A stretch of 64,000 bases of DNA from Qipengyuania vulgaris (GCF_009827325.1 NZ_WTYC01000001.1:806001-870000), one strand, 5' to 3'. Numbered from the stretch's first letter, positions 34,966 to 43,796 are shown. Made by a program: numbers and translations. The notes: generated from the sequence alone by a model not told the origin.

Positions 34966-35945
34966 GCTGCGTCCTCCGTCGTCTGGGCAAGGACGGCGTG
35001 AAGTGTCCGCCGCGTGAGTGGTATCTTGAAATCGTTCTCGCCAAACCCGCGAGCATCCTCCAGCAGGATATCGGCAGCCTTGTCGAACAGCGTATCCGAA
35101 GGAGGCTGGCCCAAAAGGGCTTCTCCGACGCGCGGATCATGCCACGGCTTGTGCGCCAGACCGCCGAAGGAGAGGTCGGCGCGCGAAAACTTGCCGTCGG
35201 TCAGTTTGAGTACGGCGGCGACAGATACCAGCGCGAATGCATAGGACGAACGCTCGCGCACCTTGCGATAGATTTGCCTGCCGCACACTGGCGCAGGGAG
35301 AACGATGCCGGTGATAATCTCGCCCGGTTCGAGGACATTCTCGATCCATGGCGTATCGCCCGGCAAGCAATGGAAGTCGCGCACCGGCACGCTGCGCTCA
35401 CCCTTGCTGCCCGAAATTTGGACTGTCGCGCCGAGCGCGCTCAGCGCCACGGCCATGTCGCCCGGATAGGTCGCGATGCACTGATCGCTTGTGCCGAGTA
35501 TCGCGTGCAGTTTCGCGATTCCGTTAATCGCCCCGCAGCCGCTGCCGGGTTCGCGCTTGTTGCAAGGTTGGTCGATATTTGTGAAATAGAGGCATCGCGT
35601 ACGCTGGCACAAATTGCCGCCGTTGGTAGCCTTGTTGCGAAGCTGCTGCGTTGCTCCGGCCAAGATAGCTCGCGAGAGTACCGGGTAGTCCGCGCGTACG
35701 CGCGGGTGGACGGCTGTTTCGGTGTTAGTGGCAAGCGAGCCGAGGCGGAGGCCGCCATCGCCCGTGTCCTCGATTTCAGCAAAGCCCAGCCGGTTGATAT
35801 CGGCTAGCTGGCCTGGCGTTTCCACTTGCAGCTTCATCAAGTCGAGGAGGTTGGTTCCTCCCGCAATCGCGAGGGTGTCCTTACTCGCCGTCAGAAGCGA
35901 TGCTTCGGACAGGGATGGCGAACGGCTATACTCGAAGGGCCTCAT
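34962..35945 (-). CDS. paoB: Aldehyde oxidoreductase FAD subunit with extra Fe-S site (PaoB-like)
   Basis: This subunit passes electrons from the iron-sulfur subunit to FAD. The 327-residue protein has the FAD-binding AIAGGTNLLDLMK motif (about residues 26-38) and GATQQLRNKATNGGN. It also has a Cys-rich insert, NLCQRTRCLYF...PCNKREPGSGC, which in E. coli PaoB binds a [4Fe-4S] cluster. This insert distinguishes the PaoABC group from ordinary xanthine dehydrogenases. It overlaps both flanking genes by 4 bp. Confidence 0.9.
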   Translation of the reverse strand: MRPFEYSRSPSLSEASLLTASKDTLAIAGGTNLLDLMKLQVETPGQLADINRLGFAEIEDTGDGGLRLGSLATNTETAVHPRVRADYPVLSRAILAGATQQLRNKATNGGNLCQRTRCLYFTNIDQPCNKREPGSGCGAINGIAKLHAILGTSDQCIATYPGDMAVALSALGATVQISGSKGERSVPVRDFHCLPGDTPWIENVLEPGEIITGIVLPAPVCGRQIYRKVRERSSYAFALVSVAAVLKLTDGKFSRADLSFGGLAHKPWHDPRVGEALLGQPPSDTLFDKAADILLEDARGFGENDFKIPLTRRTLHAVLAQTTEDAA

Positions 35946-36451
35946 GACTTACCTCCCGTTGCGACTTCCTCGATCGCGGCGACGATGTTCGCGTATGCTC
36001 CGCAACGACACAGGTTGCCGCTCATCCGTTCGCGGATTTCTTCACGGGTAATAGCGATACGCCCTTCGAGACATTCGCTGGCATCGCTCGGCCAATTGAC
36101 GGCGAGTTCCTCCAGCAAGGCGGTCGCAGAACAGATCTGGCCTGGGGTGCAATAGCCGCACTGAAAGCCGTCATACTCCAGAAAGGCGCGCTGGAGAGCG
36201 GATGGTTCGTCGGGAGTGCCGAGGCCTTCGATCGTCGTGACGCTGTCGCCGTCGTGCATGGCCGCAAGCGTCAGGCAGCTGTTAATGCGGATGCCGTTGA
36301 CGATGATCGTGCAGGCACCACACTGGCCATGGTCGCACCCCTTCTTGGTGCCGGTCAGGCCGAGATCGTGGCGGAGGAAATCAAGAAGACTGACGCGCGG
36401 GTCTTCAGGCAAGGGATGAGCGGTTCCGTTTACGCTGATCATCTCGGTCAA
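35942..36451 (-). CDS. paoA: Aldehyde oxidoreductase [2Fe-2S] subunit (PaoA-like)
   Basis: This small subunit carries two [2Fe-2S] clusters. The 169-residue protein has the ferredoxin-type set GCDHGQCGACTIIVNG...SC and the C-terminal helical-domain set CGYCTPGQICSA ... CRCGAY. The best start is TTG at 36451, because a near-consensus AGGAGG lies 5 nt upstream; the ATG nine bases further in is too far from it. There is no Tat signal peptide, unlike E. coli PaoA. It is the first gene of the operon paoA-paoB-paoC-xdhC-mocA-like. Confidence 0.9.
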   Translation of the reverse strand: MTEMISVNGTAHPLPEDPRVSLLDFLRHDLGLTGTKKGCDHGQCGACTIIVNGIRINSCLTLAAMHDGDSVTTIEGLGTPDEPSALQRAFLEYDGFQCGYCTPGQICSATALLEELAVNWPSDASECLEGRIAITREEIRERMSGNLCRCGAYANIVAAIEEVATGGKS

Positions 36452-36754
36452 AAAGGCCTCCTTTAATCGGTAGAACTGCCTGGGGAAGAAAGGTATCCGA
36501 AAACCAACTTTAAGAAATCCGGGAGACCTCGGCCAACGATTGGCCGAACTTGGATTGCGCGAGCGAGGAAGTCCGCTTTAATGGATTGTTAGCTTTCAGA
36601 CGAGGTCTGAGCATGGCGCTACGTCTGAAATGGGGCGCGAAGCTGATATTCCCTCAGGCCCGCGATTAATTTTGATGTAGGAAGGTAGTGCCCAGGCCAC
36701 GCGGTGCACCAATCTGCATATGAAGCCCATATCTAATGCAACTGGACACCTGCA
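36452..36754. other. Intergenic region between molybdoenzyme operon and tRNA-Gly
   Basis: This 303-bp gap should hold the promoter of the paoA operon. I see no supported ORF: frames crossing it encode antisense or sense readings of the tRNA. No clear operator was found. Confidence 0.5.
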
Positions 36755-36828
36755 TGGAGCGGGTGAAGGGAATCGAACCCTCGTCGTCAGCTTGGGAAGC
36801 TGCTGCTCTACCATTGAGCTACACCCGC
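36755..36828 (-). tRNA. tRNA-Gly (anticodon CCC)
   Basis: On the minus strand a full cloverleaf can be folded: acceptor GCGGGTG/CACCCGC, D-arm GCTC/GAGC, and an anticodon loop TTCCCAA with CCC at 36794-36796. The T-arm is GAGGG-TTCGATT-CCCTT, with an encoded TCCA end. The outermost anticodon-stem pair (27-43) is G-A, a mismatch; the other stems are sound. It reads GGG codons. Confidence 0.93.
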
Positions 36829-36943
36829 GAGGCGGGCCGCGCTTGCCACGATTTTCGCGAAACGGTCAATACACTCCGGCCTTGCCCGCGGAAAATGGCG
36901 GCGCCGGGGTTCCCCTTCGGTTCGGAGACGATAGAAGGCCCCG

Positions 36944-38017
36944 ATGACTGACAAGCGCGAATGGCAGAACTGGGCGATCGGCCGGATCGAAGCGGATTTC
37001 AATCGCTCGGCCGATACGCATCTGATCCCCTTGCCCGTCCCGTCGCTGCCCGATATCGCGATCTACCTGAAGGACGAATCGAGCCACCCCACCGGCAGTC
37101 TCAAGCACCGGCTCGCGCGTTCGCTGTTCCTTTATGGGCTGTGCAACGGGTGGATACATCGGAACACTGCAATTGTAGAGGCGTCGAGCGGGTCGACCGC
37201 CGTCTCCGAAGCCTATTTCGCCCGCATGCTGGGCCTGAGGTTCATCGCCGTGGTTCCCCACACGACCGCGAAGGCCAAGATCGATGCGATCTCCTTCCAC
37301 GGAGGAGAGTGCCATTTCGTCGACCAGCCTTGCGAGATCTACGATGCCGCGCAGGCGCTGGCGGACGAACTTGGCGGTCATTACATCGACCAGTTCACCT
37401 TCGCCGAGCGGGCGACCGACTGGCGCAGCAACAACAATATCGCCGAATCGATTTTTGCGCAGATGGCGCGTGAACCGCACCCCGTTCCCAACTGGATCGT
37501 GTGCGGGGCGGGCACGGGTGGGACATCCGCGACGATCGGACGCTATGCCCGGTACAACCGCTTTGCCACGCGCGTCTGCGTGGCCGATCCGCAAGGTTCC
37601 GTCTTCCATCGTCACTGGGCTGACAGGTCGGTCGAGCGAGTGGATCATCCCTCCGGCTGCATCGAGGGGATCGGCCGCCAACGGGTCGAGCCCAGCTTCC
37701 TGCCCGATGTCGTCGACCGGATGGAAGTGGTTCCGGATGCCTGCTCCATCGCTGCCGCGCACGAGGTGAGCGAGCGGCTCGGGCGGCGCTGCGGCGGATC
37801 GACCGGCACCAATGTCTGGGCCTGCGCGAAAATTGCCGCGGACATGGCGGACCGGGGAATGTCGGGCTCCATCGTTTCGATCCTTTGCGACGACGGTGCG
37901 CGCTATTCGGATACCATTTTCGACAATGACTGGCTTGCGGAATGCGGGCTCGACATCCTACCGCAGAAAAAGAAGATCGCGCATTTCTTCGATACCGGCA
38001 CTTTTGCAGCCGGCTAG
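36944..38017 (+). CDS. PLP-dependent cysteine synthase-family enzyme (Cds1-like)
   Basis: This is a fold-type II pyridoxal-phosphate enzyme. The 357-residue protein has the Schiff-base lysine in [15 protein letters not shown] (about residues 41-55), the substrate loop [15 protein letters not shown], and the phosphate-binding glycine loop [15 protein letters not shown]. Spacing is close to proteins annotated as cysteine synthase family or L-cysteine desulfhydrase Cds1, rather than CysK itself. The reaction is therefore not certain. It begins 115 bp after the tRNA (opposite strand) and is followed 33 bp later by a DUF819 transporter, so the two probably work on the same compound. Confidence 0.82.
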   Translation: MTDKREWQNWAIGRIEADFNRSADTHLIPLPVPSLPDIAIYLKDESSHPTGSLKHRLARSLFLYGLCNGWIHRNTAIVEASSGSTAVSEAYFARMLGLRFIAVVPHTTAKAKIDAISFHGGECHFVDQPCEIYDAAQALADELGGHYIDQFTFAERATDWRSNNNIAESIFAQMAREPHPVPNWIVCGAGTGGTSATIGRYARYNRFATRVCVADPQGSVFHRHWADRSVERVDHPSGCIEGIGRQRVEPSFLPDVVDRMEVVPDACSIAAAHEVSERLGRRCGGSTGTNVWACAKIAADMADRGMSGSIVSILCDDGARYSDTIFDNDWLAECGLDILPQKKKIAHFFDTGTFAAG

Positions 38018-38050
38018 GCGCGGCGAATACGAGAGAGGGACGCAAACCGC

Positions 38051-39265
38051 ATGATCACCGACGATCGTATCATCCTCGGCCTGCTGGCCGCATTGCTGGC
38101 CTTCGTATTCGCCACGCGCGACCGGCCCGGCTGGCAGCGTTTCTACGTCTTCGTGCCGATCATCCTCGTCTGCTATCTCGTGCCGTCGCTCTTCGTGACC
38201 ACTGGTCTTATCGACACGTCGGAAAGCCAGCTCTGGCCGATCGCCAAGGACTATTTCCTGCCTGCAGCGCTGTTCCTGATGACGCTCAGCATCGACATCA
38301 AGGGTATCCTCGGCCTCGGCAACAAGGCGATCATCATGTTTCTGACCGCGACGGTCGGGATCATCCTAGGCGGACCGCTGGCGCTGTGGGTCGTGGCGCA
38401 ATTCGATCCCACGATAATCGGGTCGGGCGATACCGCCGCATGGCGCGGTCTCGCGACGCTGGCCGGGAGCTGGATCGGCGGGGGCGCGAACCAGACCGCC
38501 ATGCTCGAAGTCTATGGCTATCCGCTGGAAGGCTTCGCCGCCCTGCTCGCCGTCGATATTATCGTGGCGGAAATCTGGATGATCTTCCTGCTCTACGGGG
38601 CAGGCGCCACCCAGCGGGTCGATCGCTGGCTGGGCGCGGACGCATCCTCGATCGAGCGGCTGCGCGACTCGATGGCGGAATATTCCGCACGAACCGAGCG
38701 GGTCGCCACGGCCAATGACTATGTCCTGCTGTTCGGCGTTGCCTTCGCGGTGGTCGGCCTCTCGCACCTGCTCGGCGGCTGGCTGGGCAATTCCTTCGCC
38801 GAATTGCAGGGCGAAGACGCGACGCTGGCGAGCAGCTTCTTCTGGGTCGTGGTGATTTCCACCACGGCGGGCCTGCTGGCAAGCTTTACCCGCACCCGCG
38901 AACTGGAAGGTATCGGTGCCAGCAAGTTCGGCGTGCTTTTCATCTTCCTGCTGGTGGCAGTCATCGGCACGCGGATGGATGTGACCAAGATCATGGATGC
39001 GCCCGCCTTCATGGCGATCGGCGCGATCTGGATGCTGTTCCACATCGTCCTGCTGCTGGTCGTCGCCAAGATCATCAAGGCGCCGTTCTTCTTCGTCGCA
39101 GTGGGCAGCAAGGCGAATGTCGGCGGCGCGGCATCAGCGCCGGTGGTAGCGGCGGCCTTCCACCCCGCACTGGCTCCCGTCGGCGTACTGCTGGCGGTGC
39201 TCGGCTATGCGCTGGGCACTTATGGCGCGATCCTGTGCGCGCAGATGATGGCAGCGGTCGGCTAG
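38051..39265 (+). CDS. DUF819 family membrane protein, putative transporter
   Basis: The 404-residue integral membrane protein has about eleven hydrophobic helices. DUF819 signatures are present: AGSWIGGGANQTAMLEVY in the first half and FFVAVGSKANVGGAASAPVV in the second, two similar Gly/Asn-rich re-entrant-looking segments suggestive of an inverted-repeat transporter. Function is not established for the family. It is transcribed with the upstream PLP enzyme. The start ATG follows GAGAGGGA. Confidence 0.85.
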   Translation: MITDDRIILGLLAALLAFVFATRDRPGWQRFYVFVPIILVCYLVPSLFVTTGLIDTSESQLWPIAKDYFLPAALFLMTLSIDIKGILGLGNKAIIMFLTATVGIILGGPLALWVVAQFDPTIIGSGDTAAWRGLATLAGSWIGGGANQTAMLEVYGYPLEGFAALLAVDIIVAEIWMIFLLYGAGATQRVDRWLGADASSIERLRDSMAEYSARTERVATANDYVLLFGVAFAVVGLSHLLGGWLGNSFAELQGEDATLASSFFWVVVISTTAGLLASFTRTRELEGIGASKFGVLFIFLLVAVIGTRMDVTKIMDAPAFMAIGAIWMLFHIVLLLVVAKIIKAPFFFVAVGSKANVGGAASAPVVAAAFHPALAPVGVLLAVLGYALGTYGAILCAQMMAAVG

Positions 39266-39315
39266 ACGCAATCCTTGCCGGTTTCATTTGATACCGGTTG
39301 ATTTCGGACCTCTCG

Positions 39316-39336
39316 CTTGCCAAGGCCGTTGGCAAG
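39316..39336. promoter_or_regulatory. Perfect inverted repeat upstream of mmsA
   Basis: CTTGCCAA-GGCCG-TTGGCAAG has 8-bp perfect arms and a 5-nt spacer, ending 19 bp before the mmsA ATG. It has no T-run, so it looks like an operator for a dimeric repressor or a 5' leader hairpin rather than a terminator. Confidence 0.5.
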
Positions 39337-39355
39337 AAAAGAGAGGAATTTTTCC

Positions 39356-40852
39356 ATGCGCCAGGTTGACCATTTCATCGCTGGCGGGGCCGGCGGCTCC
39401 GCCAATCGCACCCATCAGATCTGGAACCCTTCAACGGGCGAGGTCCAGGCCGAAGTTCCGCTGGGTGATGCTGCACTGCTGCAGAAGGCGGTCGATGCGG
39501 CCGAGAAGGTCCAGCCCGAATGGGCGGTGACCAACCCGCAGCGCCGCGCGCGCGTCATGTTCAAGTTCAAGGAACTGGTCGAAGCGAACAAGCAGGAACT
39601 CGCCGAGCTGCTTTCGAGCGAGCACGGCAAGGTCGTGGACGACGCCCATGGCGACGTGCAGCGCGGCCTCGAGGTGATCGAGTATGCCTGCGGCATCCCG
39701 CAGGCGCTGAAGGGCGAATACACGCAGGGCGCGGGCCCCGGCATCGACGTCTATTCGATGCGCCAGCCGCTTGGCATCGGGGCGGGCATCACCCCGTTCA
39801 ACTTCCCGGCCATGATCCCGATGTGGATGTTCGGCATGGCGATCGCGGCGGGCAATGCCTTCATCCTCAAGCCCTCCGAGCGCGATCCCAGCGTGCCGGT
39901 GCGGCTTGCCGAACTGTTCCTCGAGGCGGGCGCTCCCGAAGGGCTGCTCCAGGTGGTCCACGGCGACAAGGAAATGGTCGATGCCATCCTCGACCATCCC
40001 GACATCCCGGCGATCAGTTTCGTCGGCTCATCCGACATTGCGCAATACATCTACTCGCGCGGCACGGCTAACGCCAAGCGCGTCCAAGCTTTCGGCGGGG
40101 CGAAGAATCATGGCATCGTCATGCCCGATGCCGATCTCGACCAGGTGGTGAACGATCTGGCCGGAGCCGCCTTCGGCTCTGCGGGCGAACGCTGCATGGC
40201 GCTGCCTGTCGTCGTCCCCGTGGGCGAGGACACGGCCGACAAGCTGCGCGAGAAGCTGATTCCGGCGATCAACGGCCTGCGCATCGGCGTCTCGAACGAC
40301 CCGGATGCGCATTACGGCCCCGTCGTGACGCCTGAACACAAGGCGCGCGTCGAAGGCTGGATCGACACCGCCGAAAAGGAAGGCGCCGAGGTCGTGATCG
40401 ACGGGCGAGGCTTCAGCCTGCAAGGCCATGAGAAGGGCTTTTTCGTCGGTCCGACCCTGCTCGACCGGGTCACCACCGACATGGAAAGCTACAAGGAAGA
40501 AATTTTCGGCCCGGTCCTCCAGATCGTCCGCGCGAAGGATTTCGAAGAGGCCGTCCGCCTGCCGAGCGAGCACCAGTATGGCAACGGCGTGGCCATCTTC
40601 ACTCGCAACGGCCACGCCGCCCGCGAATTTGCCAGTCGCGTCAATGTCGGCATGGTCGGCATCAACGTGCCGATCCCGGTTCCGGTGAGTTACCACAGCT
40701 TCGGTGGCTGGAAGCGCAGCGGCTTCGGCGACATCGACCAGTACGGCATGGAAGGCCTGAAGTTCTGGACCAAGGCCAAGAAGGTGACCCAGCGCTGGCC
40801 CGACGGCGGCGGCGATGGCTCGAACGCCTTCGTCATCCCGACCATGGGATAA
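39356..40852 (+). CDS. mmsA: CoA-acylating methylmalonate-semialdehyde dehydrogenase
   Basis: MmsA converts methylmalonate semialdehyde to propionyl-CoA with NAD and CoA, the last step of valine degradation. The 498-residue protein has PFNFPAMIPMWMFGMAIAAG, FVGSSDIAQYIY, and the catalytic cysteine in GSAGERCMALPVVV (about residue 281), a sequence specific to MMSDH among aldehyde dehydrogenases. INVPIPVPVSYHSFGGWK near the end is also diagnostic. The ATG at 39356 follows AGAGAGG. It leads the valine-catabolism cluster. Confidence 0.95.
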   Translation: MRQVDHFIAGGAGGSANRTHQIWNPSTGEVQAEVPLGDAALLQKAVDAAEKVQPEWAVTNPQRRARVMFKFKELVEANKQELAELLSSEHGKVVDDAHGDVQRGLEVIEYACGIPQALKGEYTQGAGPGIDVYSMRQPLGIGAGITPFNFPAMIPMWMFGMAIAAGNAFILKPSERDPSVPVRLAELFLEAGAPEGLLQVVHGDKEMVDAILDHPDIPAISFVGSSDIAQYIYSRGTANAKRVQAFGGAKNHGIVMPDADLDQVVNDLAGAAFGSAGERCMALPVVVPVGEDTADKLREKLIPAINGLRIGVSNDPDAHYGPVVTPEHKARVEGWIDTAEKEGAEVVIDGRGFSLQGHEKGFFVGPTLLDRVTTDMESYKEEIFGPVLQIVRAKDFEEAVRLPSEHQYGNGVAIFTRNGHAAREFASRVNVGMVGINVPIPVPVSYHSFGGWKRSGFGDIDQYGMEGLKFWTKAKKVTQRWPDGGGDGSNAFVIPTMG

Positions 40853-40880
40853 GATTTCGGTGCGGCGCGTTGGATGGGGA

Positions 40881-41411
40881 ATGAAACAGGTGACCCTCCT
40901 TCGCTCCGCTCTTCCCACCGCACTTCTGGCGCTTGCTGCCTGTTCGCAGGACCCGCAGGCCCCGGTCGATAGCGAAGTGGCTGCGGAAGGCACCGCCGAC
41001 GACGCGGACGTCCAGGCTCAGGAAACCTCGCTGGCGGACGCCGCGGAAGAAGGCCCCACTGCGCAGGTCAATACAATGCCCGCCGCCATGCTTGGCCGCT
41101 GGCATGAGGACGCTCTCGGCCGCGCCCCGACCGCTGCAGATTGCGATCCCGAAAGCGATGCGACGCGCGACTACGACCGGCTCATTACTGTGCGCGAAAC
41201 CGGCTACGGCTACTTCGAGACCGGTGGGCGGATCATGGAAGTGCATGATCGCAACGACCGTATGATCGATGCCACCTTCGACACCACCTATGCCGATACG
41301 CCGACACAGGCGCGCAAGGATTTCTCGTTTCAGGCAAACGGGTCGCTCGTCGTACAAGACGATAGCGGCGAAGAATCCGAAACCATCCGATATCAACGAT
41401 GCCCGGAGTAA
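40881..41411 (+). CDS. Small lipoprotein, function unknown
   Basis: The 176-residue product starts at ATG 40881 behind GGATGGGGA. It has a lipoprotein signal ending LLALAAC. An acidic Ala/Glu-rich linker of about 50 residues follows, then a compact C-terminal domain with LGRWHEDALGRAPTAADCD and ETGYGYFETGG. The GRW...ADC...Y/F pattern recurs in the next gene, so the two are paralogues by tandem duplication. No known family is recognised. It sits 28 bp after mmsA on the same strand. Confidence 0.75.
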   Translation: MKQVTLLRSALPTALLALAACSQDPQAPVDSEVAAEGTADDADVQAQETSLADAAEEGPTAQVNTMPAAMLGRWHEDALGRAPTAADCDPESDATRDYDRLITVRETGYGYFETGGRIMEVHDRNDRMIDATFDTTYADTPTQARKDFSFQANGSLVVQDDSGEESETIRYQRCPE

Positions 41412-41417
41412 CAGAAG

Positions 41418-41897
41418 ATGCGAACCTTGCTGACCCTTTCCCTTTCCGCCCTTGCGCTGGCCGCCTGCGCCGAGAACGTCGAGGAGCAGCCGGAACCGGA
41501 CGCCAGCGAAACCATAATGCCCGTCGAACCCGATGGCGGCATCGGTGACGGAGCGACTCCGCCCGCCGATATGGTCGATGGCGATATTCCCGCCGGATTC
41601 CACGGGCGCTGGGGCCTTGTGCCCGCCGACTGCACCTCCGACCGCGGCGATGCCAAGGGTCTTATCAATATCGACGCCGAGGGTATCCAGTTCTACGAAT
41701 CGCGCGGCGTGGTGGGCACGGTCGAAACCAGCGAGCCCGGCCAGTTCAGGGCTACTTACGACTTCACTGGCGAGGGTATGGAATGGACCCGCGATATGGA
41801 GCTCAGCGTATCGGAAGACGGCACGCAACTGGTCCGCAGCGAATACGGCGAAGATGCGCTGGCCGAGCCGCTGACCTACACCAAATGTCCCGCCTGA
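41418..41897 (+). CDS. Small lipoprotein, paralogue of the preceding gene
   Basis: The 159-residue product has a lipoprotein signal (MRTLLTLSLSALALAAC), an acidic Pro/Glu linker, and a domain with FHGRWGLVPADCTSDRGDAK and IQFYESRGVVG. GRW, ADC and F/YES/T match the preceding protein in order and spacing, as does a Cys near the C-terminus (TKCPA versus QRCPE). The paired cysteines probably form a disulfide. It begins 6 bp after the previous gene stops. Confidence 0.75.
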   Translation: MRTLLTLSLSALALAACAENVEEQPEPDASETIMPVEPDGGIGDGATPPADMVDGDIPAGFHGRWGLVPADCTSDRGDAKGLINIDAEGIQFYESRGVVGTVETSEPGQFRATYDFTGEGMEWTRDMELSVSEDGTQLVRSEYGEDALAEPLTYTKCPA

Positions 41898-41908
41898 GGA
41901 GAATAAGC

Positions 41909-42205
41909 ATGAAGACTATCCTGATGGCCGCCGCCACCATCCCGCTGGCCGCCTGCACCACCTCCTATGGCGATGAAGCTCCCGCTCCTTCTTCTGCGGG
42001 CGGAACCTGCAATGCCGACGCCGCGCAATCCTACGTCGGGAATGAAGCGACGCCGCAGGCAGGTGCAGCGATCCTCGATGAAAGTGGTGCGCGCACGCTT
42101 CGCTGGGGCCCGCCCAATTCGGCCTGGACCATGGATTACCGCGAGGACCGCGTGAATGTCCGCTATGACGAAGGCATGACGATTACCGAGATCACCTGCG
42201 GGTGA
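41909..42205 (+). CDS. Peptidase inhibitor I78 family lipoprotein
   Basis: I78 inhibitors block subtilisin- or elastase-type serine peptidases. The 98-residue product has a lipoprotein signal (MKTILMAAATIPLAAC). The I78 domain begins at TCNADAAQSYVGNEATPQAG and contains SAWTMDYREDRVNVRYDEG and TEITCG, the diagnostic end with the partner cysteine. The ATG at 41909 follows GAGGAG; an upstream in-frame reading is only a shadow. Anchored outside the cytoplasm, it could protect the envelope from secreted proteases such as the S9 enzyme in this window, although that is speculation. Confidence 0.88.
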   Translation: MKTILMAAATIPLAACTTSYGDEAPAPSSAGGTCNADAAQSYVGNEATPQAGAAILDESGARTLRWGPPNSAWTMDYREDRVNVRYDEGMTITEITCG

Positions 42206-42591
42206 GTGCATCGCGACGAGCTTTCACCGGCTCTCCCTACGAAACGAAGTTCGGCTTCGCCCGGGCGGTTCGCGAGGGGGATCGGATTATCGTCGCCGGC
42301 AGCGGACCGGTCGAAGACGACGGCTCTTCCACGCCGGGCGGTGCCTCCGCACAGGCCGAACGCTGCTTTACGCTGATCGTGAAGGCGGTCGAGGAACTGG
42401 GCGGGACGCAAAGCGACATCGTGCGCACCCGCATGTTCCTGACCGATTTCGACGATCAGGAAGCGGTGGGCAAAATCCACGCACGCTTCTTTGGCGATGT
42501 AAAACCTGCCGCAACTATGGTCGGCTGCGCATGGCTTTGCCGCAAGGAATGGAAAGTGGAAATCGAGGCCGAGGCAATCGTTGGCGACTGA
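42202..42591 (+). CDS. RidA/YjgF family protein
   Basis: RidA-family proteins deaminate reactive enamine/imine intermediates or have related roles. The 129-residue protein has the RidA-like N-terminus YETKFGFARAVREGDRI, IVAGSGPVED, and the C-terminal RMFLTDFDD...PAATMVGCAWLCRKEWKVEIEAEA. The Arg usually required for deaminase activity (around position 105 in RidA) is not clearly present, so it may belong to a non-deaminase subgroup. The GTG start overlaps the I78 stop (GTGA). Confidence 0.8.
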   Translation: MSASRRAFTGSPYETKFGFARAVREGDRIIVAGSGPVEDDGSSTPGGASAQAERCFTLIVKAVEELGGTQSDIVRTRMFLTDFDDQEAVGKIHARFFGDVKPAATMVGCAWLCRKEWKVEIEAEAIVGD

Positions 42592-42639
42592 CCCGCCGCC
42601 CCCTTCCCTTGGCCCTTCCAGAGGGCTAGAGCGCAGCCC

Positions 42640-43785
42640 ATGACAGGACAATTCCAGCTTACCGAAGAGCAGCTGCAGATCCAGGAAATGGCGCAGCGCT
42701 TCACCGCCGACAACATCACCCCGCATGCCGCGGAGTGGGACGAGAAATCGCACTTCCCACGCGATGTGATCAAGCAGAGTGCCGAGCTCGGCTTCGGGGC
42801 GATTTACGTCTCCGAAGAAAGCGGCGGCATCGGGCTGGGACGGCTCGAGGCGGCGCTGATCATGGAAGCCATGGCCTATGGCTGTCCCGCGACATCGGCC
42901 TATATCTCGATCCACAACATGGCCGCATGGATGATCGACCAGTTCGGCGGCGCGGAAGTGAAGGAGAAATACCTTCCCGATCTCGTCACCATGGAAAAGA
43001 TCGCCAGCTATGCACTGACCGAACCCGGCAGCGGCTCCGACGCTGCGGGCCTCAAAGCCAGCGCGAAGCTAGACGGCGATCATTACGTGCTCAACGGCAC
43101 CAAGCAGTTCATTTCCGGCGGCGGCTTCAATGACGTCTATGTCACCATGGTCCGCACTTCCGACCACAAGACCAAGGGCATCACCTGCCTGGTGATCGAC
43201 AAGGACACGCCCGGCGTTTCCTTCGGCAAGCCTGAAAAGAAGCTGGGCTGGAACGCCAGCCCGACCGCGCAGGTGATCTTCGAAGATGCCCGCGTTCCGG
43301 TTGCCAACCGCGTGGGCGATGAAGGCGAAGGTTTCCGCTTCGCCATGATGGGCCTCGACGGCGGGCGTCTCAATATCGGAGCGTGCTCGCTAGGCGGTGC
43401 GCAGCGCTGCCTCGACGAGGCGGTGGCCTATACCAAGGACCGCAAGCAGTTCGACACGCCCATCGCCGACTTCCAGAACACGCAGTTCATGCTCGCCGAC
43501 ATGGCGACCGATCTGGAAGCTGCGCGCGCCCTGCTCTATCTTGCCGCGGCCAAGGTGACCGACAATGCGCCCGACAAGAGCAGGTTCTCCGCCATGGCCA
43601 AGCGCCTTGCCACCGATAGCGGCAGCAAGATCGTCAACGACGCGCTGCAACTCTTCGGAGGCTATGGCTACTTGCGCGAATATCCGATCGAGCGGTTCTG
43701 GCGTGACCTGCGCGTCCACTCGATCCTCGAGGGCACGAACCAGGTCATGCGGATGATCGTGGGCCGCGACCTGCTGCGTCAGTAA
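42640..43785 (+). CDS. Acyl-CoA dehydrogenase, probable isobutyryl-CoA dehydrogenase
   Basis: This is an FAD enzyme that oxidises isobutyryl-CoA to methacrylyl-CoA in valine breakdown; the substrate is inferred from the cluster. The 381-residue protein has YALTEPGSGSDAAGLKASA (FAD/substrate loop), KQFISGGGFNDVYVTMVRT, and QLFGGYGYLREYPIERFWRD. The catalytic base is expected at the Glu of ILEGTNQVMRMIV near residue 364, as in short-chain and isobutyryl-type enzymes. No unusual features. It precedes the hydrolase gene by 11 bp. Confidence 0.93.
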   Translation: MTGQFQLTEEQLQIQEMAQRFTADNITPHAAEWDEKSHFPRDVIKQSAELGFGAIYVSEESGGIGLGRLEAALIMEAMAYGCPATSAYISIHNMAAWMIDQFGGAEVKEKYLPDLVTMEKIASYALTEPGSGSDAAGLKASAKLDGDHYVLNGTKQFISGGGFNDVYVTMVRTSDHKTKGITCLVIDKDTPGVSFGKPEKKLGWNASPTAQVIFEDARVPVANRVGDEGEGFRFAMMGLDGGRLNIGACSLGGAQRCLDEAVAYTKDRKQFDTPIADFQNTQFMLADMATDLEAARALLYLAAAKVTDNAPDKSRFSAMAKRLATDSGSKIVNDALQLFGGYGYLREYPIERFWRDLRVHSILEGTNQVMRMIVGRDLLRQ

Positions 43786-43796
43786 GCGAGAGTAAC

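Noticed and set aside
36596-36814. 72-codon ORF beginning MVEQQLPKLTTRVRFPS
   Set aside because: It reads through the tRNA-Gly gene on its own strand. This peptide pattern is a well-known artefact of tRNA genes.
36736-36951. 71-codon ORF with GIEPSSSAWEAAALPLSYT
   Set aside because: It is the antisense reading of the same tRNA-Gly, a common false protein call.
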